Positions 1 to 6,294 of a stretch of DNA of 26,976 nt are shown here, piece by piece; positions within the stretch are counted from its first letter, which is position 1, and every line of letters begins with the position of its first letter. The position numbers and the translations under genes are program-made. The notes beneath the pieces are model-generated. The model searched no databases, was not told the origin of the DNA, and worked only from the letters and a program-made list of their open reading frames with translations. Source of the DNA: an uncultured Kiritimatiellota bacterium. Its GTDB lineage: Bacteria; Verrucomicrobiota; Kiritimatiellia; RFP12; UBA1067. The DNA lies in the NCBI GenBank assembly GCA_934635225.1, contig CAKTYZ010000030.1:1-26976 (forward strand), written 5' to 3'.

Positions 1-72
1 TGGCTTGTCTTTCTTCTTCTTCGATCCCCATGGCCTTCCACTCTTCTTTGCTGACCCGTTAGATATTACCAT
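1..72 (-). CDS. Dispersed repeat copy 1: 5' end of a small basic AT-hook-like ORF (runs off the window)
   Basis: Read on the minus strand, this opens with ATG and encodes MVISNGSAKKSGRPWGSKKK and further lysines before leaving the window. The same block occurs at 3497 (+) and 26826 (+). Copies 1 and 3 differ at only 2 of 72 bases, one of which turns Arg into Ser in the KKRGRP core. The other copies carry KKRGRP, which resembles an AT-hook (RGRP) DNA-binding motif. No convincing Shine-Dalgarno site precedes the ATG, and similarity between copies stops at or just before it. It may be a real gene family or simply a mobile repeat; I do not recognise the product. Confidence 0.45.
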   Translation of the reverse strand, partial: MVISNGSAKKSGRPWGSKKKKDKP

Positions 73-194
73 TTCCCTTTTGAGGACCCATTCATCTTTG
101 GGGTTGCAAATTAGCCAAAAATATGAGATACTATGTGCCCGTTCACTGGAGGAATGGCCTTTAAGTGAGCAATATACAAAGGAAACAGGCAAAA

Positions 195-548
195 ATGAAG
201 ATCAAGACCGTCAAAAAGGCTTCCGCCGTCAAGGCCGTCGTCAAGAAGGCCACGACATGCGCGGTGAAGCGTTGCGCGGCAGAGAAGCCCGCGACAAAGG
301 CCGTGACGTTCACGGTCCATGCGGAAAAAGGCAAGGCCGTCTATGTGGCCGGCGAGTTCAATGACTGGAACCCGACGGCGAAGAAGATGGCGTTCAAGGG
401 CGGCGTCTATTCGGCGTCCCTCAAGCTCGCTCCGGGCGAGTATCAGTACAAGTTCGTGATCGACGGCACGTGGTGTGCCGATCCGGAGAACGTCAACGCG
501 GTTGCGAACGATCAGGGAACCTTCAACTCGGTCATCACCGTCAAGTAA
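195..548 (+). CDS. Small CBM48/AMPK-beta-type glycogen-binding (early-set) domain protein
   Basis: The 117-aa protein has a Lys/Ala-rich, histone-H1-like N-terminus of about 35 residues (KIKTVKKASAVKAVVKK). A single early-set domain of the isoamylase-N/AMPK-beta glycogen-binding type follows. Its signature is visible: VTFTVHAEKGKAVYVAGEFN, the DW of NDWNP, the LKLAPGEYQYKFVIDG stretch, and a terminal strand ending FNSVITVK. Such domains bind alpha-glucans; a free-standing copy is probably a glycogen- or starch-granule-associated protein. The basic tail could bind nucleic acid, which is an inference. ATG 195 follows an AAAGGAAA site; an in-frame GTG at 165 behind GGAGG would add ten residues and cannot be excluded. 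No catalytic domain is present. The gene ends at a shared bidirectional terminator. Confidence 0.85.
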   Translation: MKIKTVKKASAVKAVVKKATTCAVKRCAAEKPATKAVTFTVHAEKGKAVYVAGEFNDWNPTAKKMAFKGGVYSASLKLAPGEYQYKFVIDGTWCADPENVNAVANDQGTFNSVITVK

Positions 549-578
549 GCGCGACAGACCGGTTGTTCTATCATCAGC

Positions 579-607
579 AAGGGCCTCGGACGTCTCCGAG
601 GCCCTTT
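579..607. terminator. Bidirectional rho-independent terminator
   Basis: A perfect 10-bp stem (581-590 with 595-604) with a CGTC loop is flanked by AA on the left and TTT on the right, so it works for both strands. It lies between the convergent ends of the CBM48-type gene (ends 548) and the ketoacyl synthase gene (ends 617). Confidence 0.85.
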
Positions 608-616
608 CGCTTTCGC

Positions 617-1711
617 TCAGACGCCCAACACGACAGAAGCATTGCTGCCACCGAACGCAAAGGAGTTGGACAGCAACGTGTGAAAGGCCGTCGCATCCCC
701 CACTGCTGGGATCCGGAACGGCGCAAGAGCGGAATCGACCGGCGCGGCCAGATGCGGCGGCAAGCCCCGCCCCCGACGGAGGGCAATCCATCCCAGCGCA
801 GCCTCGATTGCGCCCGCCGCGCCGAGGCAATGTCCCGTCAGCGGCTTCGTGGACGAACACGCGATCGAATCGCCAAAGACGCGCCGAACCGCCGCGCATT
901 CCATCACGTCATTGAAGGCCGTCCCCGTGCCATGCAGATTGACGTAGTCAATGTCCGACGGTCTCAGCCCCGCATCCGCCAACGCGGCACGCATTGACGT
1001 CTCCGCGCCCTTCCCCTCGGGATCCGGCGCGGTGAGATGATAAGCGTCCGAGCTTTCGCCCACGCCAAGCAGCCGAACGCCCGCATCCGCCGCGCGCAGG
1101 ACGAAAAGCGCCGCGCCCTCACCCAAGTTGATGCCGTCGCGGTCCGCGCAGAGCGGTCGCGTCAAGCGCGGCGAAAGAGCCTCTAAGCCATGGAAACCCT
1201 CGACGACTGTCCGCGTATAGGCATCGGCACCGCCGACGATCACCGCGTCGCATATGTCGTCAGCCAGCAGCCGACGCGCGGATGCGAAGACTTTTGCGGA
1301 AGACGAACACGCCGTCGAGACGCTCCACGCCGGGCCGCCGAACCCACCCTTCCTCTTGAGATAGGTCGCCGGATAGGCCATGTCGATCCGATCGGGGTTC
1401 TCCGTGAACTCCTCCATCGTCGAGTTGCTTGTGCCGATGACAACGCCAATCCGACGCGGATCGACCGCATGCGTCAGGGACGCGAGATCCAGCTGGTCGA
1501 ACGCCGCGTCCAGAAGCCGCCCGATGCCCGTCGGGGCGGACGAGACGATCTCCCCTCGCACGAAGCCGAACACCGTCCGGTCGTCGCCCGCAAGACCGGC
1601 CAGCGGCTTCATGCCACGCGCGTCGCCCGCCAGCAGGTTGCGTTCCGTCTCCTCAACGCCAAGGCCCAAGGCCGAGACGATTCCCAGTTCTGTCAAAGCG
1701 AATGCCGCCAT
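617..1711 (-). CDS. Beta-ketoacyl-ACP synthase (KAS I/II, FabF/FabB-like)
   Basis: The 364-aa thiolase-fold condensing enzyme joins acyl thioesters to malonyl-ACP in fatty-acid or specialised acyl-chain synthesis. The full catalytic set is visible: nucleophile Cys135 in STACSSSAK, His260 in NLHGTGT, Lys289 and His294 in STKPLTGHCLGAAG, and the glycine-rich C-terminal SFAFGGSNAS. It is about 45 residues shorter than housekeeping FabF. This slim form, a KAS outside a fab cluster, recalls the synthases of aryl-polyene or similar specialised pathways, but no ACP or reductase gene adjoins it. The start is supported by AAGGA 7 nt upstream. It is the last gene of a minus-strand operon, 21 bp after the xerD-like gene. 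Confidence 0.9.
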   Translation of the reverse strand: MAAFALTELGIVSALGLGVEETERNLLAGDARGMKPLAGLAGDDRTVFGFVRGEIVSSAPTGIGRLLDAAFDQLDLASLTHAVDPRRIGVVIGTSNSTMEEFTENPDRIDMAYPATYLKRKGGFGGPAWSVSTACSSSAKVFASARRLLADDICDAVIVGGADAYTRTVVEGFHGLEALSPRLTRPLCADRDGINLGEGAALFVLRAADAGVRLLGVGESSDAYHLTAPDPEGKGAETSMRAALADAGLRPSDIDYVNLHGTGTAFNDVMECAAVRRVFGDSIACSSTKPLTGHCLGAAGAIEAALGWIALRRGRGLPPHLAAPVDSALAPFRIPAVGDATAFHTLLSNSFAFGGSNASVVLGV

Positions 1712-1732
1712 CTTCTGTCCTTCGATACGTTC

Positions 1733-2626
1733 TCAGTGACGCGGATGAAGCCGATGGACCTCGGCAAACCGCTGCGCGTCAACATGCGTGTAGACCTGCG
1801 TCGTGCCAATGTCCGCATGCCCCAGCATTTCCTGGATCGCGCGGATGTCCGCGCCATGCGCCAGCAGATGCGAGGCGAAACAATGCCGCAGAACATGCGG
1901 TGAGATGCGATCCGCCGAAATGCCGACAGCCGCTGCGCGCGCACGAATGATCTTGAAGACGCCCTGCCGCGTGAAGGGACCGCCCAACCGCGTCAGGAAC
2001 AGGTGCGTCTCCGCAAGGTTCCCGTGCGCGAACGCCTCGCGTCCGCCGTCTTGGTAGGCCTTCAGCGCACGGCCCGCCGAACCGCCGAGCGGAACAAGCC
2101 GTTCCTTCGAGCCTTTGCCGAGAATGTGCAGGAGCTCGCCGTCCGCGACGAGGTCTTCCTGACGCAATTCGCAGAGCTCGCTCACCCGAAGCCCCGAGCC
2201 GTACATGACCTCCAGCATGGCACGGTCGCGAAGCGATCGCGGATCTTCGTCCTTCACCGCGTCCAACAGCGCGAAGACCTCCTCTTCCGACAGGACGCGC
2301 GGCAAGACGAGCGCCTTCTGCGGCGCCTCCAGAAGTTCCGTCGGATCGTGCAGGACGAGCCGACGCGACTTGAGATAGCGGAAGAAAACGCGAATCGCCG
2401 CCGTACGGCGCGCCCGCGTCGTGCCCTTCAGGCCTCGCGTGCGCTCGTCCGCCAGGAAGGCGACAACGTCGTCACGCGTCACGGCGGACGATTCGGTCCG
2501 TCCGCGTGACGCGAGGAACTGCGCGAAGAACCTCAGGTCATTCCCATAGCTAACCAAGGTGTTGGCGCTTTGCCCCTTCTCCAGCGTCACCGCCGCGAGG
2601 AACGTCTCGATGTCAGAGTCGAGCAA
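1733..2626 (-). CDS. xerD: Tyrosine recombinase, XerD type
   Basis: The 297-aa site-specific recombinase has an N-terminal SAM-like core-binding domain (about 1-95) and a catalytic domain. Residues of the active site are present: Arg147 (YGSGLRVSEL), Lys171 (GKGSKERLVPL), His244 and Arg247 (SPHVLRHCFASHLL), His270 (MLGHADIGTTQVYTH) and Tyr279. XerC/XerD resolve chromosome dimers at dif. I prefer TTG 2626 as start: it gives the family's normal length, follows GAGG by 6 nt, and lies inside the last codons of the purine phosphorylase gene, implying coupling. The frame stays open further upstream but only as a shadow of that gene. No mobile element boundary is visible, so this looks like the chromosomal enzyme rather than an integrase. 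Confidence 0.9.
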   Translation of the reverse strand: MLDSDIETFLAAVTLEKGQSANTLVSYGNDLRFFAQFLASRGRTESSAVTRDDVVAFLADERTRGLKGTTRARRTAAIRVFFRYLKSRRLVLHDPTELLEAPQKALVLPRVLSEEEVFALLDAVKDEDPRSLRDRAMLEVMYGSGLRVSELCELRQEDLVADGELLHILGKGSKERLVPLGGSAGRALKAYQDGGREAFAHGNLAETHLFLTRLGGPFTRQGVFKIIRARAAAVGISADRISPHVLRHCFASHLLAHGADIRAIQEMLGHADIGTTQVYTHVDAQRFAEVHRLHPRH

Positions 2627-3437
2627 TGAAGTCCTCAATGAATGCCGCCATGGACGGCTTCGCCGCCGCGCCGGCGGCGACGACCTCTTCATGGGCAAGC
2701 GGACGGCGCGAAATGCCGGCGGCAAGGTTGGAGACGAGCGAAAGCCCGGCGATCTTCATGCCGCAGGCTTTCGCGAAGACGGCTTCGGGCACCGTTGACA
2801 TGCCGATGACATCCGCGCCTTGCGCCTTGTAGGCATGGACCTCCGCCGGCGTCTCGTAGGCCGGACCCGAATTGTAGGCGTAGACGCCGTCCATCACGCG
2901 AAGTCCCAAGCGGTTCGCCGCCGCATGAAGGAGTTCCGCAAGGTGCTTCGTGTAGACCTCCGACATGTCAGGAAAGCGCGCGCCCCATTCCGGACAATGC
3001 GCACCGACAAGCGGATTCGATCCGATCAAGTTGATATGGTCACGGATGATGACGAAATCACCAGGCCGGAGAGCCGGATTGATGCCGCCCGAGGCATTCG
3101 TGAGCAGAAGCGACGAACAGCCCATGCGGCGAAGGATCTCGATGGGCAGGACGACCGGTTCCCAGCCGACGCCCTCGTAATAATGGCGACGCCCGCACCA
3201 CGCGGCAATGAGCCGGTCTCCGCGTCGATAGAGGAAGAACTCTCCCGTATGCCCCGGCACCGTCGAAGCGCCCAGCCCGGGGACTTTGGCATAAGTCGTA
3301 TGGAAGAGAACCTCGTCCATCTTCAAGGCTTCTCCCCAGCCGCTGCCGAGAAGAATGCCCAGATCGGGCGGATTCTTGAAGCAGATGTCGGGGAAGTATC
3401 CCGCCGTCGTATCAAAGGTCTTCACGTTCATGCCCAT
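2613..3437 (-). CDS. punA: Purine nucleoside phosphorylase (PNP, family 2, trimeric type)
   Basis: The 274-aa enzyme cleaves purine nucleosides with phosphate to free base plus ribose-1-phosphate, in cytosolic purine salvage. Family motifs appear in order: GSGWG at 31-35, GRRHYYEG at 82-89, TNASGG at 113-118, GPAYETPAE at 191-199 and GMSTVPEAV at 212-220. It heads the operon PNP - xerD - KAS; its 3' end contains the xerD start. A TGnTAGAAT extended -10 lies directly in front of the gene, so the second ATG (3431) could be the first transcribed codon and the protein two residues shorter. Confidence 0.93.
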   Translation of the reverse strand: MGMNVKTFDTTAGYFPDICFKNPPDLGILLGSGWGEALKMDEVLFHTTYAKVPGLGASTVPGHTGEFFLYRRGDRLIAAWCGRRHYYEGVGWEPVVLPIEILRRMGCSSLLLTNASGGINPALRPGDFVIIRDHINLIGSNPLVGAHCPEWGARFPDMSEVYTKHLAELLHAAANRLGLRVMDGVYAYNSGPAYETPAEVHAYKAQGADVIGMSTVPEAVFAKACGMKIAGLSLVSNLAAGISRRPLAHEEVVAAGAAAKPSMAAFIEDFIARL

Positions 3438-3446
3438 ATTCTATCA
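3438..3446 (-). promoter_or_regulatory. Extended -10 promoter of the PNP operon
   Basis: On the minus strand, TGA-TAGAAT is followed after six bases by an in-frame ATG (3431). It matches the TGnTATAAT pattern seen in front of five other genes in this window. No good -35 box is seen. Transcription would start at or next to the start codon. Confidence 0.45.
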
Positions 3447-3496
3447 TTTCCACGGCTTCCGCGCCACCCCCCTCCCTTGTCGGAAATTGTAGGGAA

Positions 3497-3781
3497 ATGG
3501 TAATATCTAACGGGTCAGCAAAGAAGAGAGGAAGGCCAGGAGGTTCAACCAAAGAAGAAAGCGGACAACGCCACCCCATAGACGCCGGGGACGGCCCGGA
3601 ACGGATGCGTCAACCGATGCGGATGGAAGAGGCGTCTCCATGCGGATGGAAGAGGCGTCCCCATGCGGATGGAAGAGCCGCCTCCATGCGGATGGACTGC
3701 GAGACGGGCGAAAGGACGAGAATGAGGGGCGAAGTTCCCTTCAAGAGAATGTTGAGGACTTCCTTCTCCAACGGACTCTGA
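3497..3781 (+). CDS. Dispersed repeat copy 2: chimeric ORF with AT-hook-like N-terminus
   Basis: It starts MVISNGSAKKRGRPGGSTKE. The first 42 bases are identical to copy 3. After that the nucleotide sequence diverges, yet the protein stays similar (GRPxGS followed by a charged stretch), with substitutions in codon-wise positions. This is the best sign that the block is, or was, translated. Downstream the frame passes through a 23-bp minisatellite and then the antisense of a DprA-like gene fragment, so the C-terminal two-thirds is chance coding. I regard this copy as a broken family member. Confidence 0.35.
   Translation: MVISNGSAKKRGRPGGSTKEESGQRHPIDAGDGPERMRQPMRMEEASPCGWKRRPHADGRAASMRMDCETGERTRMRGEVPFKRMLRTSFSNGL
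3617..3697. repeat. 23-bp tandem repeat (minisatellite), about 3.5 units
   Basis: The decamer ATGCGGATGG recurs at 3617, 3640, 3663 and 3686, exactly 23 bp apart, joined by nearly identical GAAGAGGCGTCTCC-type spacers. The period is not a multiple of three, so any reading frame rotates through it. The last unit merges with the start of the DprA-like gene fragment at GCGGATGGACTG, a sequence also present in the intact gene (about 4823), so the array seems to have grown at that junction. Confidence 0.85.
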
Positions 3782-3826
3782 AACCCACTCATCACACACA
3801 TTCCTTCGTCACGCGTGCGTGTCGCC
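3692..3826 (-). pseudogene. Truncated duplicate of the neighbouring DprA-like gene
   Basis: On the minus strand it encodes RDEGMCVMSGFQSPLEKE and on through LLKGTSPLILVL, then jumps to SPVSQSIR, which are the middle and later parts of the DprA-like protein at 4604-5137. Bases 3715-3786 are almost identical to 4928-4999. Relative to the intact gene it lacks exactly 78 bp (26 codons). The octamer GACGAGAA stands at both ends of the missing stretch in the intact gene (4850-4857 and 4928-4935) and once here (3715-3722), the mark of a short-repeat-mediated deletion. Both termini are missing. Confidence 0.88.
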
Positions 3827-4033
3827 ACCGAACCTGAAGCACGGGACGTTGGCCCGTTCGGCCCAATTCGGCACACGACAGTCACCAAACGCTCGGCGCA
3901 ACCGAAGGTCGGACGTTCCGACAGGCGACTTCCGCCTGGAGGGCGCATCCAGTCCCGCACGACGCAGGGCCTCGCGCTTCATCGCACGAGACGCCCGCCA
4001 TTCCTCCCATTCGATGACAATTGGCTCACCCAT
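3809..4033 (-). CDS. Short ORF overlapping the nucleotidyltransferase gene; unknown
   Basis: The 74-aa ORF begins MGEPIVIEWEEWRASRAMKR and starts 8 bp inside the end of the nucleotidyltransferase gene, an overlap typical of co-translated pairs. The first 30 residues look like normal coding sequence (acidic/tryptophan strand, then a basic helix). The remainder (PSRRKSPVGTSDLRLRRAFG and beyond) looks like chance translation and ends at the edge of the DprA-like fragment. A larger partner gene may therefore have been cut by the rearrangement at about 3830-3940. I do not recognise a family. Confidence 0.4.
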   Translation of the reverse strand: MGEPIVIEWEEWRASRAMKREALRRAGLDAPSRRKSPVGTSDLRLRRAFGDCRVPNWAERANVPCFRFGGDTHA

Positions 4034-4607
4034 GGGAAATCTCCTCTTTGAGTGCCCGTAACTGAGGTAGAACCTTGAAGTCCCGGAGGTCCGCCAGTCG
4101 CTCGGCCTCCGCCCAGTCGAACGATGCGTCGTTCAATGCCGCACACATCATCTGCCGTGCGGAAGGCTTGCACTCGACATCCTGCTCCGCATAAAGGATA
4201 CGTTCGACAAGCGCGAGTTCAGGCGGAATGATCCGCACCTCGCCAAAAGGCGTCCGTAGCGTCCGTTCGGGAACAAGCGACTCGTTCTCCAAGACTCCAA
4301 GCAGATCGACATACAGGCCGCAGATCATCCAGCTGCGCCCCATTCCCCTACCGCCGAGGGATTCGGCAATTTCCTGCATGAGCCGCGGCGGAATGGCTTT
4401 CAGCGTCTTGCGGCAGAAGTCGATGTCTCCGCTCATGTAGCCGCCCTCGGTGTAGAACTCAACTGCGCTTCCGCCGACGACAACAAGGGGGTAGCCGCGC
4501 TCCTGAAAAAGCGTTGCCAAGAGTCCGGCCAACTTCAAGGCGCGTTCGAGCAGATCGTCCGTCGCCTCAATGTCGGCCCGTGCCGCAATTCTTTCCTCTG
4601 CCGTCAT
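4026..4607 (-). CDS. Nucleotidyltransferase-fold protein (AbiEii/DUF6036-like)
   Basis: The 193-aa protein has a minimal nucleotidyltransferase core: VVVGGSAVEFYT (GGS at 45-47) and, 12 residues on, SGDID with the presumed metal-binding Asp61 and Asp63. The rest is helical. Such enzymes (MNT and AbiEii relatives) move nucleotides onto protein or RNA and often serve as toxins or antitoxins. The start ATG overlaps the stop of the DprA-like gene (ATGA, 4607-4604), and the next ORF overlaps its 3' end, so three genes form a tight operon. A TGGTATAAT box just upstream (4617-4625) offers a second, internal promoter. The molecular target is unknown. Confidence 0.75.
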   Translation of the reverse strand: MTAEERIAARADIEATDDLLERALKLAGLLATLFQERGYPLVVVGGSAVEFYTEGGYMSGDIDFCRKTLKAIPPRLMQEIAESLGGRGMGRSWMICGLYVDLLGVLENESLVPERTLRTPFGEVRIIPPELALVERILYAEQDVECKPSARQMMCAALNDASFDWAEAERLADLRDFKVLPQLRALKEEISHG

Positions 4608-5137
4608 TTGACGCAGATTATACCAAATTCTCGTCTCGCGCGACAGGTCTCGCGCGACGTTGGCGACCTAAACGGTGGGGCGCCCTCGCATTTATATAAA
4701 TGCGAGGGTAGCGGAAGGAGGTCTGTCAGTGAGCCGTCTGGATCGAGCGCACCGAGGAAGAGGCTGTCGGCGTGGTCGAGGATGTAGCGGTTGCGTTGGG
4801 CGGCGGAACGGGCATCGACGCGGCGGATGGACTGCGAGACGGGCGAAACGACGAGAAGCCGCCCCTCGGCAAGCGGCTTGCGGAAGAGCGTGGGAATGTG
4901 CCGTTCGTCCCACATCCACCGCGCCAGGACGAGAATGAGGGGCGAAGTTCCCTTCAAGAGAATGTTGAGGACTTCCTTCTCCAACGGACTCTGAAACCCG
5001 CTCATCACGCACACCCCTTCGTCGCGCATCCGCGTCGCCCAGTCGAGACACCGCATCACCGCCTCCGGCGGCACACGCCGCGACGCGAGAAAGCCGACCT
5101 TCTCGCGCTTCAAAAGTGTCTCGTTCCCGAACATCAT
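4604..5137 (-). CDS. DprA-like SLOG-domain protein, stand-alone
   Basis: The 177-aa protein is a lone Rossmann/SLOG domain of the DprA/Smf superfamily. Visible marks are VGFLASRRVPPEAV at about 14-27, the glycine loop CVMSGFQSPLEKEVL at 43-57, strand LILVLARWMW at 67-76, the GRLLVVSPV strand at 92-100, and AAQRNRYILDHAD with a GALDPDGSL end at 112-136. It lacks the SAM and winged-helix parts of full DprA. Relatives bind nucleotides or single-stranded DNA. Start: ATG 5137 or the next codon; the open frame further upstream does not resemble the family. A perfect palindrome lies in its last codons, and its stop overlaps the nucleotidyltransferase start, so the extension past residue 140 seems maintained. 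Confidence 0.75.
   Translation of the reverse strand: MMFGNETLLKREKVGFLASRRVPPEAVMRCLDWATRMRDEGVCVMSGFQSPLEKEVLNILLKGTSPLILVLARWMWDERHIPTLFRKPLAEGRLLVVSPVSQSIRRVDARSAAQRNRYILDHADSLFLGALDPDGSLTDLLPLPSHLYKCEGAPPFRSPTSRETCRARREFGIICVK
4617..4625 (-). promoter_or_regulatory. Extended -10 (TGGTATAAT) ahead of the nucleotidyltransferase gene
   Basis: On the minus strand TGG-TATAAT is followed after nine bases by the ATG at 4607, leaving a leader of only about three nucleotides. It lies inside the end of the DprA-like gene and would allow separate expression of the nucleotidyltransferase. Confidence 0.45.
4683..4708. repeat. Perfect 26-bp palindrome inside the DprA-like gene
   Basis: Arms of 12 bp (CCCTCGCATTTA and its complement) meet at a central TA with no mismatch. 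As RNA it would form a strong hairpin; as DNA a symmetric binding site. It lies within codons about 143-152 of the DprA-like gene, 76 bp before the nucleotidyltransferase start. Confidence 0.9.
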
Positions 5138-5187
5138 ATTCTTCAGGCCCCGTAATATTGTCCACCGTGCAGCTAAAAGCTTAGCAA

Positions 5188-5853
5188 TCAAGGCGTTCCC
5201 GTCCTGAACGTACAAAGAAAGATACCGAACGCAAGAATACCAACACACATTAAGAAAATGTTAAACCAGTTCATGCGCTGCGTCAATCTGTCTGACCTCA
5301 CAGCGTCTGAATTTGCAGATGCCTGATATGATTCTATTGCCTTAACAGCATTTTGTGAGGAAAGTAACAACATTACAAGAATTAACGCCCACGATACAAT
5401 CGACACACTTAACACACTTAAGGAAATAGCCGAGAACTGCACGGCGGCTTTCGACATCAGGAAACTCACAACCGAGAATGCCAGACCTATTCCGCCTATT
5501 GAAATGGTGCTTAATGTTGTATCCCTGAATTTCTCGCTCTCCACACGCAACTGTCTTAAATAGTGTCTGTCATCCTCCGCCAGTGCTTCATTTCTGCGCT
5601 TTGTATTCTGATTGTCAAGCGCGTCGTTAAAGAACTCAAGATCCTTCTGTAATGCCGAATGACCTTTGCTTGTCAATCTATAGATTTCCGCTTCTTGCGG
5701 AATACCATCATGCGGTAAAACCTCACCCACAACATATCCCTCATCAAGTAATAAGGCAACATGATAGGCATCACACGGATCCTTTGTCTTAAAACTGGAT
5801 GTTTGCTCGTACTGCAAGAGTATCCGCCGCATCCGCCAACGATCTTTTTTCAT
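5188..5853 (-). CDS. DUF2513-like N-terminal domain fused to a three-helix membrane domain
   Basis: The 221-aa protein opens like DUF2513 (MKKDRWRMRRILLQYEQ, then YHVALLLDEGYVVGE and IYRLTSKGHSAL, residues 1-68), a winged-helix-like small domain. A charged linker (70-110) follows, then three predicted membrane helices at about 113-133, 142-164 and 196-214, and a short tail. A soluble sensor joined to a few membrane helices is the usual plan of membrane-acting conflict effectors, though this function is an inference. The gene is AT-rich compared with both sides. Its ATG overlaps the stop of a 58-aa ORF (ATGA), behind GGGGAGG. It lies 50 bp upstream of the DprA-like operon on the same strand, so all may be co-transcribed. 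Confidence 0.65.
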   Translation of the reverse strand: MKKDRWRMRRILLQYEQTSSFKTKDPCDAYHVALLLDEGYVVGEVLPHDGIPQEAEIYRLTSKGHSALQKDLEFFNDALDNQNTKRRNEALAEDDRHYLRQLRVESEKFRDTTLSTISIGGIGLAFSVVSFLMSKAAVQFSAISLSVLSVSIVSWALILVMLLLSSQNAVKAIESYQASANSDAVRSDRLTQRMNWFNIFLMCVGILAFGIFLCTFRTGTP

Positions 5854-6026
5854 ACGCCTCCCCTTACCTGTTTCTGCGAATAGTCGCCATCTCGCCTTTG
5901 AGGCTCTGATGTCTCCATTTGCTTACTGCCACCATCATGCGGTTTCGGACGATTCAACGAACTTCCGACCGTGAAACCATCCTGAGCCCATGTAATAGGA
6001 TTCCATGATTTACCTTCTATTTTCAT
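5850..6026 (-). CDS. Small 58-aa ORF coupled to the DUF2513/membrane gene
   Basis: Minus-strand ORF starting MKIEGKSWNPITWAQDGF and ending in a hydrophilic stretch (QRRDGDYSQKQVRGGV). AAAAAGGAA stands 4 nt before the ATG. Its stop shares ATGA with the start of the 221-aa gene. The first half (tryptophans and hydrophobics) looks structured, the second disordered; there is no membrane segment. Its position and overlap suggest a regulator or cofactor of the membrane protein. I do not recognise a family. Confidence 0.55.
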   Translation of the reverse strand: MKIEGKSWNPITWAQDGFTVGSSLNRPKPHDGGSKQMETSEPQRRDGDYSQKQVRGGV

Positions 6027-6063
6027 ATGTTCCTTTTTAACTTGCTTGTATAAGAAAGTATTC

Positions 6064-6191
6064 CAATGTCAATCACCGACATTTAACTCATCCCCCATGC
6101 GATACTTGATGTCGTAGTTGATGATGAAGTCGAGTTCTTCTTCGGTAAAGCCGTAGTGTTTGGCAAGGAATTCGTCAATCTTATCAATGAT
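6064..6191. repeat. Direct repeat A (methyltransferase 3' end), partner at 10042-10169
   Basis: This 128-bp segment is 121/128 identical to 10042-10169 in the same orientation. The pair encloses the AAA+ ATPase/protease genes and the 208-bp inverted-repeat element. The similarity continues 5 bp past the shared stop codon. Confidence 0.85.
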
Positions 6192-6248
6192 TGGCTTTGC
6201 CCCAGCCACCCAGTATTGACCATATTCCACTTTACCACTTTTCTGGTT
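6069..6248 (-). pseudogene. C-terminal remnant of a second Eco57I-type methyltransferase
   Basis: Fifty-nine open codons on the minus strand encode GKVEYGQYW, then IIDKIDEFLAKHYGFTEEEL and so on to MGDELNVGD and a stop, matching the last residues of the methyltransferase at 10047-13292. Over 6064-6191 against 10042-10169 I count 121 of 128 identical bases; all but one or two differences are silent. Upstream the two diverge in DNA while remaining alignable in protein (KSGKVEYGQYW with ATGKVVYDEYY), and an in-frame TAG (6249-6251) ends the relic. It derives from a paralogue with a different specificity domain. Confidence 0.85.
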
Positions 6249-6294
6249 CTAGTAGACCCTGGCCTGCACAAAAAAAGCTGTTCCCCGATGATGT

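Noticed and set aside
1733..2626. Tyrosine recombinase as the integrase of a mobile island
   Set aside because: Length and motifs fit chromosomal XerD, it is embedded in a housekeeping operon, and no attachment-site duplication is seen beside it.
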